DNA of 64,000 bases from Microbacterium karelineae (GTDB taxonomy: Bacteria > Actinomycetota > Actinomycetes > Actinomycetales > Microbacteriaceae), in the NCBI RefSeq assembly GCF_009745985.1, contig NZ_WFIX01000190.1, forward strand, positions 310,001 through 374,000, given 5' to 3'. Positions 16,857-27,235 of the stretch are shown piece after piece. The position numbers and the translations under genes were made by a program. Below the pieces are notes generated by a model, which searched no databases, had not been told where the DNA came from, and worked only from the letters and a program-made list of their open reading frames with translations. Positions within the stretch are counted from its first letter, which is position 1; the number at the start of each line of letters is the position of its first letter.

Positions 16857-16899
16857 AGAGGCGGTCCACCGGGCCACAGAACCCCGACGGACCGCCTCT
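16857..16899. repeat. Inverted repeat in the parA upstream region
   Basis: Perfect 11-bp arms AGAGGCGGTCC (16857-16867) and GGACCGCCTCT (16889-16899) around a 21-nt loop. It may be a second terminator for the surface-protein gene read leftward, or a barrier protecting parA from read-through. Confidence 0.6.
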
Positions 16900-16927
16900 C
16901 GCGCGGCGCGAGTCTCCCGCGCGCATC

Positions 16928-16957
16928 CCGGCCCTTCTGTCGGAACAGAAGGGCCGG
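16928..16957 (-). terminator. Terminator of the surface-protein gene
   Basis: A perfect 13-bp stem CCGGCCCTTCTGT / ACAGAAGGGCCGG with loop CGGA, 9 bp beyond the stop codon at 16966 in the direction of transcription. Confidence 0.82.
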
Positions 16958-16965
16958 AACCTGCG

Positions 16966-19900
16966 TCAGCTCATCTGACGGCGCCTCCTCACTGCCATGA
17001 GCACGCCGCCCATCAGCATGAGCGCGAGGCCGCCGATGAGGACGCTCGTCGCGATGGTCCCGCCGGTGGCGGGGAGCGGCGCAGCCGGCTCCTCGGGCTC
17101 CTCGGGCGCGGCAGGCGCCGCCGGCTCCTCAGGCTCGGGGACATCGACGACGGAGTTCACCGTGCAGTCCGCACGCTCGCCCTCGGCGGCGCACTCGTCA
17201 GGCGCAGGTGGCTCCTGGCCCGGGTCGACGAGTGCATTGAGGAGGCTGTCGTCTCCGCGCGCACCGTCCTCGTTCACCGTCACCGCGTACTCGACGGTCA
17301 CGTGCTGGCCGGGCTCGAGTGTGCCGACGATGCCGAAGCGACCGTCGACGATCGCGGTGACCGTCAGCGCGTCGTCCGACGTGACCGGCTGGGCGGTGAC
17401 CGTCGCGTCGTCGAGCACGCCCGCCAGGGCGTCCTCTCGGCTCACGTCGATCGGCCCCTCGCCGATGTTCTCGAAGTGGAGCGTGTAGGTGAGGTCCTCA
17501 CCAGCCACCACGGTTGTACCGGACGACGGGTCGACCGTCTTCCAGTCGTCGAGCTCGCCAACGGGGTGCACGGTGAACGGAGGCTCGAACGGCTCGCACT
17601 CCTGCTCGCACTCCGGCGCGGGCATGTACGGCGGCCGATCCGGGATGACGACGTTGCCGACGACGTCGTCGCCGCGCTCGCCGTCTCCGCGCACCGTCAC
17701 CTGGTAGGTCACGGTCGCCGTCTCGCCCGCGGCGAGGTCGCCCTCGACACGCAACTGATCGCGGTCGACGACCGCCGTGATCTGCTCGGCGTGCGCCTCA
17801 TCGACGACCGGGGCACCGGTCAGATCCGCATCATCGAACACGTCCGAGAGGTCGTCGATCGAGTCCACGCGGCCCGCAGCCTGCCCGTCGTTGGCGAACG
17901 TCACCGTGTACGTGATCACGTCACCGGCGACGACGCCTTCACCCGAGGCCGGGTCGGCCGACTTCGCCGGCGTCACGTGCGGAAGGAGGACCTCGACCGG
18001 CGGCACGTCGCCGTCGCAGTCGATTCCCTCGTCGCACTGAGGCGTTGCCACGTTGACGAGGTCATGGTCGCCCGAGTTGGTGACGGTCACCGAATAGGTG
18101 ATCGTCACCCTTTCTCCCGCGGCGAGCGGGCCCGACCAGGTCAGGCTCGCGCCATCCACGACCGGCTCGGGGATCTCCGAACCATCCGACGCGATCGCGA
18201 CCACATCGCCGTTGTAGGCAGCATCGTCGAGCACATCCGACATGTCATCCGACACACCGGCGGGCATCTCGGCGGTGAAGTCACCGTCACCCGTGTTCGA
18301 CACCGTCACGGTGTATTCGACGACATCACCTGCGGCGAGGCCCTCGTCCGGAGTGACCGACTTAGTCACCTCGAGCGCCGGGTTGTCGATGCGGTTGACC
18401 GTGCAGTCGGCGCGCTCGCCCTCGGCGGGCACGCATACTTCGCCGGGCTCGGCGGGCGGCTCCTCGCCGGGATCCACGATCGCGTTCACGAGTTGACCGT
18501 CGCCCTGTTCGACCGGAGCGTTCACTGTCACCGTGTACTCCACGGTCACGTGCTGACCCGGATCGAGTGTGCCGGCGATGCCGAAGCGACCGTCGGCGAT
18601 CTCCGTGACCGTCAGCGCGTCGTCCGACGATGTCGGCTGCGCGGTGACCGTCGCATCGTCGAGCACGCCCGCCAGTGCGTCCTCCCGGTTCACCTCGATC
18701 GGCGCCTGACCGATGTTCTCGAAGTGCAACGTGTACGTCACCTCGTCGCCGGAAGCCACAGTCGAGCCGGACGACGGGTCGACCGTCTTCCAGTCGGCCA
18801 GTGCCCGCACGGGGTGCTCGGTGAACGGCGGCTCGAACGGGTCGCAGTCGTCCGAGCAGTCGGGCGCGGGAACGAAGGGCGGCTGATCCGGCGTCACGAC
18901 GTTGCCGACGACATCGTCGCCGCGCTCACCGTCATCGCGTACCGTCACCCGGTAGGTGACCGACGCGGTGGCGCCCGCGGCGAGGTCGCCCTCGATGCGC
19001 AGCTGATCGCCGTCGACGACAGCCGTGATCTGCTCGGCGTGCGCCTCATCGACCACGGGCTCACCCGTCAGATCCGCATCGTCGAACACGTCAGCCAGGT
19101 CGTCGGTCGAATCCACCGGACCGGCCGCCTGGCCGTCGTTCGTGAAGGTCATCGAGTAGGTGATCTCCTGGCCGGCGATCACGGTCTCACCCGACGCGGG
19201 GTCGGACGACTTCGTCGGGGTCACGTGCGGCAGCGGGATCTCCACCGGCGGCACGTCGCCACCGCAGTCGATACCCTCGCCGCACTGCGCGGTCGCGACG
19301 TTGACCAGATCATGGTCGCCGGAGTTCGTGACGGTCACCGAGTAGGTGATCGTCACGGTCTCACCTGCGGCGAGCGGTCCCGACCAGGTCAGGACGTTCC
19401 CGTCGACGACGGGCTCCGGAACCTCGGACTCGTCCGACGCGATCGCGACCACGTCGCCGTTGTAGGCGGCGTCGTCGAGCACATCCGACATGTCATCCGA
19501 GACCCCCGCCGGCATCTCGACGGTGAAGTCGCCGTCGCCGACGTTCGACACCGTGACCGAGTACTCCACGACGTCGCCGGCCTCGACGAGACCGTCGGCG
19601 TCGGCCGTCTTCCCCACCACCAGCTGAGGAAGCGGCGTGGGGCAGCCCGTGACCATCTGCGGAAGGCCGAACTGACTCGTCGTTCCATCAGCGAGCGGGA
19701 AACCGCCCGTGACGAGTCCCGCGTCAGCGGCGTCGGGGGTGTTCACGACGCTCAGCGACGACCCATTGCGGTTGGCGACGTACATCTTCCCGTCGGGGGC
19801 GCGACGTACCTGACCGCCGGTGGCGCCGACGGGGCCGACGGCTTCCTCGGTGGCCTTCACGTCCGCGCCGGTGAGCGCGCCGTCGATCTGATAGCGGTAG

Positions 19901-22900
19901 AGCTGTCCGCCGCTGAAGATCATCGTGGCGTACACGAAGGCGCCGTCAGGCGAGAACTCGGCGTTGTAGCCCGTGTACCCCGTGCCGTCGCCGGTGGGAA
20001 GCTGCCACTCGTATTTCTGGTAGATGGCGCCGGTCTCGGCGTCGAAGCCGAGCACCCGCACCTTCGCCTCCGCGCCGCGGTACCCGGTGAGCGCGACGAG
20101 CTGCGAGTATTCGGCGTCGAAGGCGAGCGAACCGTAGTAGTCGCCGTTCACCGTCGGCATCACGCTGACAGTGGCGTCGCCGGTCACCGGCCCGCTCGCG
20201 TCGAACTCGTATGCGAGCACGTTCGGCGAGCCGTTGGTGTAGGTGAGGACCCAGTATCCGCTGCCGTCCGCGTTCGGAACCGCGGTGATCGCCTCAGAAG
20301 CGGTGCCCTCAGCGCCGAGCGGAACGTTCTTCACGTCGGTCACCGCTCCGAGTCCGTCGTTGAGCGACATGTCCACGACCGAGTAGGTGAGCTGTGTGTT
20401 CGCGGCGCTGTCGACGTCGGTGCTCGTCGTGACGACGAAGTATCGGTCGCCGTCACCCGCCGCCGCGAACGCCGCGACGGTCTGCGTCGCCGAGGGGTTG
20501 CCGAGCAGGCCGTCGCCGTTCGGCATCACGTCGCCGTTGCGATCGAACACCTGCTGACCGTTGCTCCAGAACTTCAGGTTCCCGCCGGCGTCGGTGACGA
20601 CCGTGGAACCCTCCATCGTGTACTGGTTGCCGGCGAACGTCTCCGCGCTCGTACCGTCCACACCGAAGTCGATCGCTCCTCCGTCGCCGAAGAACCAGAA
20701 CCGCTCCGTTCCTCGCCGCTCCTCGGCCGTGCAGACGGCTGGAGGTGCGAGCGGCGCGACCGAGACCGGGTGGTCCTCGACCTCACCGCCGCGGGCCGGT
20801 CCGGTCGGGGCGACATCCTCACCCGCGGGGAACAGGCGGAATCGCGCGAAGGTGTCGGCGAGCGTCGCGGCGGGGCCGAACGACAGCATGTACTCGCTCG
20901 AACCGGAGTTCGCGGGCACATCGACCGTCACCAGCTCCGACTCGTCGAATGTGCCGCTGCCGTCGAGGTCGATCCAGCCCGCCAGCACCGCGTCCCCGCC
21001 GGTGTCATTTGCGGCCGTCACCGCGACGTCCGTCGAGACCCCGAGCGCGATCTCGATCGGGCCCGCGACGCCGTCCTCATCGGCGACGCCGCTCGCGTCG
21101 TCTCCATCCGCCGCTGCCGTCGGCTGGTCGCCGGCCTCGATGTCGATCGACGCGCCGATCATCAGCGGTGCCGTGTTCGCCCCGAGGTCATGATCGAGCA
21201 CCCGGTGCGACGCGCCGCCGTACGACTCCGGCGCGTCCGAGTAGTCCTCGCAGGGCTGCCCGAAGTTGTCGAAACGCGTCAGTTCGTCGAGCCGCGAGGT
21301 CGACTCGACCGCGAACCCGAAGTGCTCCACATCGGCGAGCACCGCCGCGAATTGGTCGTCGGTCGGCGCTGGGCTTGCCGCGTCCGGACCCCCGTTGTGG
21401 CCGTCCCAGCCCGTGACCCACTGCGACGCGTCGAGCGGAACCTGAACACGGTTCCATCCCGTCTCGTCCTCGAGCTGGTCGACGAACGTGTAGAAGTAGC
21501 GCTCGCCGTTTGCGCCCTCGATGGCGGTGTAGACGGGGAACTCGATGCCGGCCTCGTTGCGATAGTCGAACTGCAGGGTCTCGCCCATCGCGAATCCGTA
21601 GTCCGAGGCGTAGCCGTTCGCCGTCAGCTCGGGGGTCAGCATCTCGGTGATGCTGCCTCCTTCCCAGTCCTCGGACCAGACGTGACCGCCGGGGTTTCCG
21701 CCTTCGGCGGACCAGTTCATATTGTCTGCGGCATGGTGTTGTGTGAACCCGTCCGTCGTCGTGCGACGACGCCACTGCTCGGCAGCCTCCTGGTCATCGA
21801 AGGTGATGTACTCGTTGCAGCCGAAGAAGATCGGGGCACCATCGGTGACCGTGACCGTGCTCGAGCCCGGCTCCTCGAGCCCGACGATCGACGTGATGTT
21901 CTCGGGGCCGTTCGTGAAGGCGCCCGTGGCGTCTGCGACGACATCGATCGTGATGTCGCACGACGTCTCGCCCGCGGCGAGGGATCCGTTCGTCACCTCG
22001 ATCGCGGCGGCTCCGGCCTCGGCCGTCACGTCGGCCATGCAGCTCGCGTCCACCGCCGGATCCTGCGCGACCGTGAGGCCGGCGCTGAGCGTGTCCGTGA
22101 AGCTCCACCCCTCCTTCGAGGCGAGCTCGGACGTGTTCGTCACGGTGAACGTCAGGGGGAAGGACGCACCCGTCGTCGCGTCCGCGACGCGGAATGCCTT
22201 GTCGAGCTTCGGCGTGGCATCGACGATGCGGATGTTGTCGATGGCGTGATCGTTGCCGGCCCCGCTTCCGTTCTCGTTCCGCATCACGATGTCGATCGAG
22301 GATCCATCGCTGAGGAACGAGCCGTCGGATGCGAAGGTGCCCGTGCCGCCGGAGGCGCACGGGTTGATCGGGCTGTCGGACACGGGCGTCTCGCCACCGT
22401 CGACGCCTTCGAGCCAGAAGCGCAGCAGGGGCGCGGAGACCTGGCAGTTGACCGCGACCGCGTCGACGGAGAACGTCAGGAACCGGCCGTCGGACGCCAG
22501 TTCGATCGGCTCGGCCGTGCGGAGCTGCACATTGTTCGCGCCAGGGTCACCCGCCGTATAGGCGGCCAGCGAACTCGCGCTGCCGTTGTACTCGCTCATC
22601 GCGGTCGCCGCGCTGACGACACCGCTCCAGGAATCGCACTCACCGGGATCTGGTGCGCCGACGTCGAGCACGAATCCGTTGCAACTCGCCAGCGACATCC
22701 ACTCGGAGTCTGCCGTATAGGTCTGGCCGTCGGCACCGACGTAGTCGCCGAGGAGCTGGACGCTCTCGTCCGGGCGGTTCTCGAAGTCCTCCTCGAAGAC
22801 GACTTCCGGATCCTCCGGAACGCCCGGGTTGCCCGGTTCCGCCGACGCGGGCTGTGTCGCGATCACGGCCTCGGTCGCGACGAGGCCCGCGGCGAGCAGG

Positions 22901-22980
22901 CCCGCTGTGGCGAGGACCGCGGTCGAACGTCTGATCACCCCCGCCGGCGCCAGGCCACCATACAGGTCTCTCACGAACAT
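16966..22980 (-). CDS. Giant sortase-anchored multidomain surface protein (GEVED and DUF11-type repeats)
   Basis: 2004 residues from ATG 22980, chosen for GGAGAAG upstream and the signal peptide that follows (cleavage near ASA-EPG); Met codons at 23007 and 23022 are alternatives. In order: a lectin-like sandwich, a DUF11-like domain, a laminin-B-like region, a GEVED-type domain (DNA about 21245-20760), a beta-propeller-like region (about 20740-19650), then two near-identical tandem modules of about 413 residues, each with three DUF11/DUF7507-like domains (DNA about 19635-18390 and 18389-17150). It ends in a Pro/Glu spacer, LPATGG, a membrane span and RRRRQMS: a sortase signal. Probable adhesin or coat protein. 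It lies inside the parA-rsmG interval and is divergent from a LuxR regulator. No sortase gene is in the window. Confidence 0.9.
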   Translation of the reverse strand: MFVRDLYGGLAPAGVIRRSTAVLATAGLLAAGLVATEAVIATQPASAEPGNPGVPEDPEVVFEEDFENRPDESVQLLGDYVGADGQTYTADSEWMSLASCNGFVLDVGAPDPGECDSWSGVVSAATAMSEYNGSASSLAAYTAGDPGANNVQLRTAEPIELASDGRFLTFSVDAVAVNCQVSAPLLRFWLEGVDGGETPVSDSPINPCASGGTGTFASDGSFLSDGSSIDIVMRNENGSGAGNDHAIDNIRIVDATPKLDKAFRVADATTGASFPLTFTVTNTSELASKEGWSFTDTLSAGLTVAQDPAVDASCMADVTAEAGAAAIEVTNGSLAAGETSCDITIDVVADATGAFTNGPENITSIVGLEEPGSSTVTVTDGAPIFFGCNEYITFDDQEAAEQWRRRTTTDGFTQHHAADNMNWSAEGGNPGGHVWSEDWEGGSITEMLTPELTANGYASDYGFAMGETLQFDYRNEAGIEFPVYTAIEGANGERYFYTFVDQLEDETGWNRVQVPLDASQWVTGWDGHNGGPDAASPAPTDDQFAAVLADVEHFGFAVESTSRLDELTRFDNFGQPCEDYSDAPESYGGASHRVLDHDLGANTAPLMIGASIDIEAGDQPTAAADGDDASGVADEDGVAGPIEIALGVSTDVAVTAANDTGGDAVLAGWIDLDGSGTFDESELVTVDVPANSGSSEYMLSFGPAATLADTFARFRLFPAGEDVAPTGPARGGEVEDHPVSVAPLAPPAVCTAEERRGTERFWFFGDGGAIDFGVDGTSAETFAGNQYTMEGSTVVTDAGGNLKFWSNGQQVFDRNGDVMPNGDGLLGNPSATQTVAAFAAAGDGDRYFVVTTSTDVDSAANTQLTYSVVDMSLNDGLGAVTDVKNVPLGAEGTASEAITAVPNADGSGYWVLTYTNGSPNVLAYEFDASGPVTGDATVSVMPTVNGDYYGSLAFDAEYSQLVALTGYRGAEAKVRVLGFDAETGAIYQKYEWQLPTGDGTGYTGYNAEFSPDGAFVYATMIFSGGQLYRYQIDGALTGADVKATEEAVGPVGATGGQVRRAPDGKMYVANRNGSSLSVVNTPDAADAGLVTGGFPLADGTTSQFGLPQMVTGCPTPLPQLVVGKTADADGLVEAGDVVEYSVTVSNVGDGDFTVEMPAGVSDDMSDVLDDAAYNGDVVAIASDESEVPEPVVDGNVLTWSGPLAAGETVTITYSVTVTNSGDHDLVNVATAQCGEGIDCGGDVPPVEIPLPHVTPTKSSDPASGETVIAGQEITYSMTFTNDGQAAGPVDSTDDLADVFDDADLTGEPVVDEAHAEQITAVVDGDQLRIEGDLAAGATASVTYRVTVRDDGERGDDVVGNVVTPDQPPFVPAPDCSDDCDPFEPPFTEHPVRALADWKTVDPSSGSTVASGDEVTYTLHFENIGQAPIEVNREDALAGVLDDATVTAQPTSSDDALTVTEIADGRFGIAGTLDPGQHVTVEYTVTVNAPVEQGDGQLVNAIVDPGEEPPAEPGEVCVPAEGERADCTVNRIDNPALEVTKSVTPDEGLAAGDVVEYTVTVSNTGDGDFTAEMPAGVSDDMSDVLDDAAYNGDVVAIASDGSEIPEPVVDGASLTWSGPLAAGERVTITYSVTVTNSGDHDLVNVATPQCDEGIDCDGDVPPVEVLLPHVTPAKSADPASGEGVVAGDVITYTVTFANDGQAAGRVDSIDDLSDVFDDADLTGAPVVDEAHAEQITAVVDRDQLRVEGDLAAGETATVTYQVTVRGDGERGDDVVGNVVIPDRPPYMPAPECEQECEPFEPPFTVHPVGELDDWKTVDPSSGTTVVAGEDLTYTLHFENIGEGPIDVSREDALAGVLDDATVTAQPVTSDDALTVTAIVDGRFGIVGTLEPGQHVTVEYAVTVNEDGARGDDSLLNALVDPGQEPPAPDECAAEGERADCTVNSVVDVPEPEEPAAPAAPEEPEEPAAPLPATGGTIATSVLIGGLALMLMGGVLMAVRRRRQMS
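17150..19635 (-). repeat. Two tandem 1.24-kb modules inside the surface-protein gene
   Basis: Module A (about 19635-18390) and module B (about 18389-17150) encode three matching domains each. Shared segments include DDMSDVLDDAAYNGDVVAIA, VDEAHAEQITAVVD and REDALAGVLDDATVTAQP. The similarity is high enough for recombination to change module number. Confidence 0.85.
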
Positions 22981-23022
22981 GAGCGCTTCTCCGATCTGTT
23001 TCACCATGGCGGCTCTTCCCAC

Positions 23023-23277
23023 GCGTTCCCCCGGCCAGGGGGATCACCCGCGCCGTCGGCTCCCGCCGGCGTCGGTGTGCGGACGGTCCAGGTACCTGCA
23101 CGTGCCCGCAGGCGAGCCTCCGCCAGCATTCCGGTCGGGCCGCGTGCCGCTCAAACATCGCCGCGGAATTCACCCGTTCATTCACCCTTTTTCTCCCCGC
23201 AGCACCCGCGCGCTCTAAACTCAGCTCCGGAGGCCCGCGGCCGCGACAACGCGACCTGTCCACACAGCCGGAGGATC
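23023..23277. promoter_or_regulatory. Divergent control region of surface protein and LuxR regulator
   Basis: This 255-bp spacer contains the perfect palindrome CAGGTACCTG (23089-23098) and next to it arms CCTGC / GCAGG (23095-23112). These are candidate regulator sites, but nothing proves which protein binds. No clear promoter boxes. GGAGGATC precedes the LuxR ATG. Confidence 0.35.
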
Positions 23278-25836
23278 ATGCGAGCAGGTGTCATCCCAGG
23301 CGCACCACGCACCCCGCATCCGATCGTGGCTCGCCCCGCATTCCACACATGGATGGATCAGCAGGCAGATGCCCCCGCCGTGATGATCTGCGGGGGACCG
23401 GGATATGGCAAGACGTCCGCTCTGCTGGCCTGGACGAACGAACGCGTCCGCGCGGGAGAGACCATCGTCTGGCTCACTCTCGACGCGGCGCTCGCGCAGC
23501 GGGCGACGTTCTGGATGGTGCTCCTGCACAGGATCCGAGATGCCGGGCTCCCCGTCGATGGCGAGCTGATCGATGCCCTGACGAGCTCCGACGAGAGCGC
23601 GGCGCCCACGCTGCCGGCGCTGGTGCTCCGCCAGTTCGCCCCGACCGCCCATCCGATGATCCTCGTCGTCGACAACGTCGGCGACGAAGTCGCCGACGAC
23701 GCGCTGGTCGATGACCTCGTGCGGCTCGTCACCCACGACTGCGCCATCCGCGTCGTCTTCACGACGCGGCGCTCCCCCGGAACCACGGGGATCGAGCGCC
23801 GCCTGCAGTCCTCACTCGCTGTGAGTGAGCCCGCACTGCTGTTGCTGGCACCCGACGAAGTCGCGTCGCTCGCGCGAGCGCTGCACGTCACCCTCGCATC
23901 GACCGAGGCACATCGGATAGCCGAGGAGACAGGCGGCTGGGCCTTCGCCGTCACGGCCGAACTGACCTCGCATTCCGACCACACACACGCCATCTCCCCG
24001 GGAGCCAGGATGGCCCAGGAGCTCGCTGCCGAGGAAGGCTACCCAGGTCTGCGGCTCCTCTCGGTCGCCCGTCGCATCGACGACGAGCTCCTCTCCCGCC
24101 TCGGGCTCGGCGCGGCCACACGCGCATTGATGAGCAGGTGCCGCGACCTGGGCCTCGGGTGGTGGGAGGATGGACCACCATCGACCTATCGACTCCGACC
24201 CGTGCTGCGACGCGCACTCGCACACGAGCTCACTGACGTCGACCCTGAGGCCGCCGCCAGCGCGCATCGCGTCCTCGCGGAGCTGCAGGAGGAGCGCGGG
24301 GAGTACAGCGCCGCCTTCGCCTCCGCTGTGTCCGCGTCCGAGTGGTCGCTCGCGGCGCGCCTCTACCGTCGCAGCATCACGCGGTCGACGACGCGCCGCA
24401 CGGCCTCCACGGCGGTCGTCCGTCGGATCCCCGCCGGGGCGCTGCGATCACAGCCGATCTTGATGTTTGCCGCCGCACTCGACGACTTCGCGACAGGGCG
24501 ACGCGCTCGCTCCGTACGGCGTCTGACCGGCCTGCTGCTCGCCACACAGGGCAGGCAGCGCCTGCGCCGCACCTCCTTCACTGTCGACGATGTGTGGCTC
24601 CAGGGGATCGTCGCGCTCAGCCTGCGCCTCCTCGGCAAGTACGACATCTCGGCCGCCGCCGTGCGACGCCTGCACCACATGCTCGAACGCACACGAGATC
24701 CGGATGGCGAGCTCGACGACGCGATGTCCCTGATCCTGAGCCAATCAGCCCTCTCGATGCTGTTCTCCGACGACCTGGACGACGCGTTGCGGATGCTCGG
24801 AGAAGCGGGCATCGACCATCTCGTCGACCGTCCGCTCGTCGACCGCGTGCGGATCCACGGCACCTCCGCGCTGGTGCTCACGCAGTACGGCGACATCCGC
24901 GCCGCACGCGAACACCTCGACGCGATATCCGCTCTCCGGCCGACAGACGAACTCACCCGCTCGTATCTCGCCGTTCCCTCCGTGATCGCCCGCGCGCGCA
25001 CCCTCATCGAAGACGGCGAGGGACACGAGGCGGAGCGCGTCATCGCGCTCACGGATCCGCACTGGCCCACCACCGAGCTGTGGCCCCTGATCCTGCACAC
25101 GCGGGTGCGTGCCGTCTGGCTTGTGGCGGACGCCGCCACGGCGCTCCACGCCTTCGACTCAGGTATGCGGGACAAGGGTGAGACGACACCACCGAGCCGC
25201 GCGATGTCGGTCATGCTCACCCTCCTGCACTGCGATCTGCTTCTCGCCGCAGGCCGCGCGTCCGAGGCGCAGACCCTCATCACATCGTCGGCGCATCAGC
25301 GCTCGCGACGCCTGAACCTCGCGCGTGCGCGGCTTCGCCTTCATCGAGGCGATGCGCTCGGCGCGTCATCCGTCGCGCTCACGACGCTGACATCCATGTC
25401 CCATCCACACGACATCGCCTCGCTGTCCATCATCGCCGCGTCGGCGGCGATGCAGATCGGCGACGACGCAGACGACATCTCCCGCCGGCTCGAGCGACCC
25501 CTCGCGCTTGCGAGGACAAACGGCTTGGTCACCCCATTCACCCTCGTCCCCCCGCGCGACGCGGCGGCGATGTTGGACTCGGCACCCGAAGTCCGACGAA
25601 CGGTCGCACGCCTCGCTCCGCTGCATCCCCCCGAGTCCACCGGGATCGAACTCACGACACGCGAGCACCTGATCCTCGAGGCGATTGCCGAACGGAAATC
25701 CGTTGCGGAAACGGCGGACGCTCTGTCGGTGTCCGTCAACACCGTGAAGTCTCAGAGGCGTTCCCTGTACCGAAAGCTCGGTGCCGGGTCCCGCATCGAG
25801 GCACTCGACGCCGCACGCCGTCGGGGTCTTCTCTGA
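23278..25836 (+). CDS. MalT-like LuxR family (LAL-type) regulator
   Basis: 852 residues. N-terminal STAND/AAA ATPase with Walker A GGPGYGKTS (residues 39-47) and Walker B-like MILVVDNV. A long helical TPR-like middle follows, then a C-terminal LuxR HTH (about 790-852: LTTREHLILEAIAERKSVAETADALSVSVNTVKSQRRSLYRKLG). Start ATG 23278 with GGAGG at 23270-23274. Known members are ATP- and ligand-gated activators. Divergent from the giant surface protein, so control of it is a reasonable guess. The ATPase and HTH motifs are intact, so it looks functional. Confidence 0.88.
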   Translation: MRAGVIPGAPRTPHPIVARPAFHTWMDQQADAPAVMICGGPGYGKTSALLAWTNERVRAGETIVWLTLDAALAQRATFWMVLLHRIRDAGLPVDGELIDALTSSDESAAPTLPALVLRQFAPTAHPMILVVDNVGDEVADDALVDDLVRLVTHDCAIRVVFTTRRSPGTTGIERRLQSSLAVSEPALLLLAPDEVASLARALHVTLASTEAHRIAEETGGWAFAVTAELTSHSDHTHAISPGARMAQELAAEEGYPGLRLLSVARRIDDELLSRLGLGAATRALMSRCRDLGLGWWEDGPPSTYRLRPVLRRALAHELTDVDPEAAASAHRVLAELQEERGEYSAAFASAVSASEWSLAARLYRRSITRSTTRRTASTAVVRRIPAGALRSQPILMFAAALDDFATGRRARSVRRLTGLLLATQGRQRLRRTSFTVDDVWLQGIVALSLRLLGKYDISAAAVRRLHHMLERTRDPDGELDDAMSLILSQSALSMLFSDDLDDALRMLGEAGIDHLVDRPLVDRVRIHGTSALVLTQYGDIRAAREHLDAISALRPTDELTRSYLAVPSVIARARTLIEDGEGHEAERVIALTDPHWPTTELWPLILHTRVRAVWLVADAATALHAFDSGMRDKGETTPPSRAMSVMLTLLHCDLLLAAGRASEAQTLITSSAHQRSRRLNLARARLRLHRGDALGASSVALTTLTSMSHPHDIASLSIIAASAAMQIGDDADDISRRLERPLALARTNGLVTPFTLVPPRDAAAMLDSAPEVRRTVARLAPLHPPESTGIELTTREHLILEAIAERKSVAETADALSVSVNTVKSQRRSLYRKLGAGSRIEALDAARRRGLL

Positions 25837-25885
25837 GCGGCAGGTGCCGCCGAGCACCACAGCAGGATGGCTCAGCGGCGCGCCT

Positions 25886-27151
25886 TCATGACGGAGGTGC
25901 CTTCTCGGCGGGCCTGCGCGGGGAGCGCAGCGCGACGGCGACGCCGATTCCCCAGGTCACGGGGATCGCGGCGAGCGAGAGGAACAGCGCGCCGTACGAG
26001 CCGTCGCCTGCTCCGCTGATCACGCCATAGCCGAGGAGCGGTCCCGTCACCTGACCGAGCGGGCCGACCGCGCTGTAGACTCCGATCCGCCGCCCCAGAC
26101 GCGCCCGCGGCGCGCTCTCGAGCGCGGCGGAGAAGACCGTCGTCGACACCATTCCGACGGCGGCCCCGGTTGACGCGATCAGGACGAGCAGGAGGGCGGC
26201 GGCATCGGCGAGCGGGCGCAGCGCCGAGGATGCCGCGAGGACGAACGCCGCGAGGAGGAGGTTCCTGCGGGTCGCGCCGAGGAGCGACGGCCGTACGATC
26301 AGGACGCTCGTCATGGCGAGCAGTCCCAGGACTCCTGCGACGAGTGCCCCCGCGCTGAGTCTCACCGTGGAGTCACCCCACGACCCGCTCGCGCGCGCGG
26401 CGATGTCCAGCGGGTGATACGTCAGATACGCGGACAGCATGATGTTCATGCCCAGCTGTATGCCGAGCAGAAGCGGCCAGGGCAGGTGTTGGGGTCTCGC
26501 GCGACCGGGCTGCTGGTCCTGGCGGTCCTCGTCTGGTCGCGGCGATGTATCGTACGGCCGGATGAGACCCGTGGCGGGAACGACGATCGCCAGTACCGCG
26601 AGCACGATCGTCGTCTGCCAGATCGCGCCCGGCAGGAGGAGCAGAAGCATGATCGGCAGAAACGCGCCGAGATACGACACGAGCACCATGACGGTCGCGC
26701 CGCGCTGACGGTGAGTGGGGAGGGCATCACCGAGCAACGCTCGCAGCGCAGCCATCGCTCCGGACATCCCGAGTTGTGAGAGCCCCCACCCCACGGAGAG
26801 CATCCACGGCGTGTCCGCGCTCACCAGAGTCGCCAGACCGAGGAGCCCGATGGCGGCGCCCGCGACGGCGATCATCCATCGCAGCCATCCGGTCGATCGA
26901 CCGACATCGGCGAGTCGTCCGGCGAGGAGCGCTCCAGCGATCGCAGCGAGCGATCCGGCGGTGCTCACGATCGCGACGGTGGAATCGAGCCCCGTCGACC
27001 CGGCGATCTCGGCGGCGCGCTGGGCGAGCCCGATCGCCACAGGCGGCACGAGCGCAGCGAGCGCCAGAAGCTTGGCGATGTTGATGCGCGCCACAAAGGC
27101 CCTCGACTGTGCGCGCAACGCGTGTCCGATATCCCGGTCAGTCCGCATCAT
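25886..27151 (-). CDS. MFS transporter
   Basis: 421 residues, about 12 transmembrane segments with a central hydrophilic loop (YDTSPRPDEDRQDQQPGRARPQH). Motif A-like GRLADVGRSTGWLRW lies between TM2 and TM3. Start ATG 27151 has no ribosome site and may be leaderless; a second ATG follows at once. It converges with the LuxR gene (49-bp gap) and diverges from the GNAT gene. Substrate unknown; drug or metabolite efflux is the usual role. Confidence 0.85.
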   Translation of the reverse strand: MMRTDRDIGHALRAQSRAFVARINIAKLLALAALVPPVAIGLAQRAAEIAGSTGLDSTVAIVSTAGSLAAIAGALLAGRLADVGRSTGWLRWMIAVAGAAIGLLGLATLVSADTPWMLSVGWGLSQLGMSGAMAALRALLGDALPTHRQRGATVMVLVSYLGAFLPIMLLLLLPGAIWQTTIVLAVLAIVVPATGLIRPYDTSPRPDEDRQDQQPGRARPQHLPWPLLLGIQLGMNIMLSAYLTYHPLDIAARASGSWGDSTVRLSAGALVAGVLGLLAMTSVLIVRPSLLGATRRNLLLAAFVLAASSALRPLADAAALLLVLIASTGAAVGMVSTTVFSAALESAPRARLGRRIGVYSAVGPLGQVTGPLLGYGVISGAGDGSYGALFLSLAAIPVTWGIGVAVALRSPRRPAEKAPPS

Positions 27152-27235
27152 CGGTCCAGACTACGAGTTCGCGCGGCCACGCCTCACCAGTATTCCGCAA
27201 TCAGCTCTCGATCTCGATCATGCGATGCTTGTCTC

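Noticed and set aside
17302-23277. Very long plus-strand frame opposite the surface-protein gene, open into the LuxR gene
   Set aside because: Shadow of the high-GC minus-strand gene; His/Arg/Val-rich with no motif. Only the part from 23278 is a real gene.
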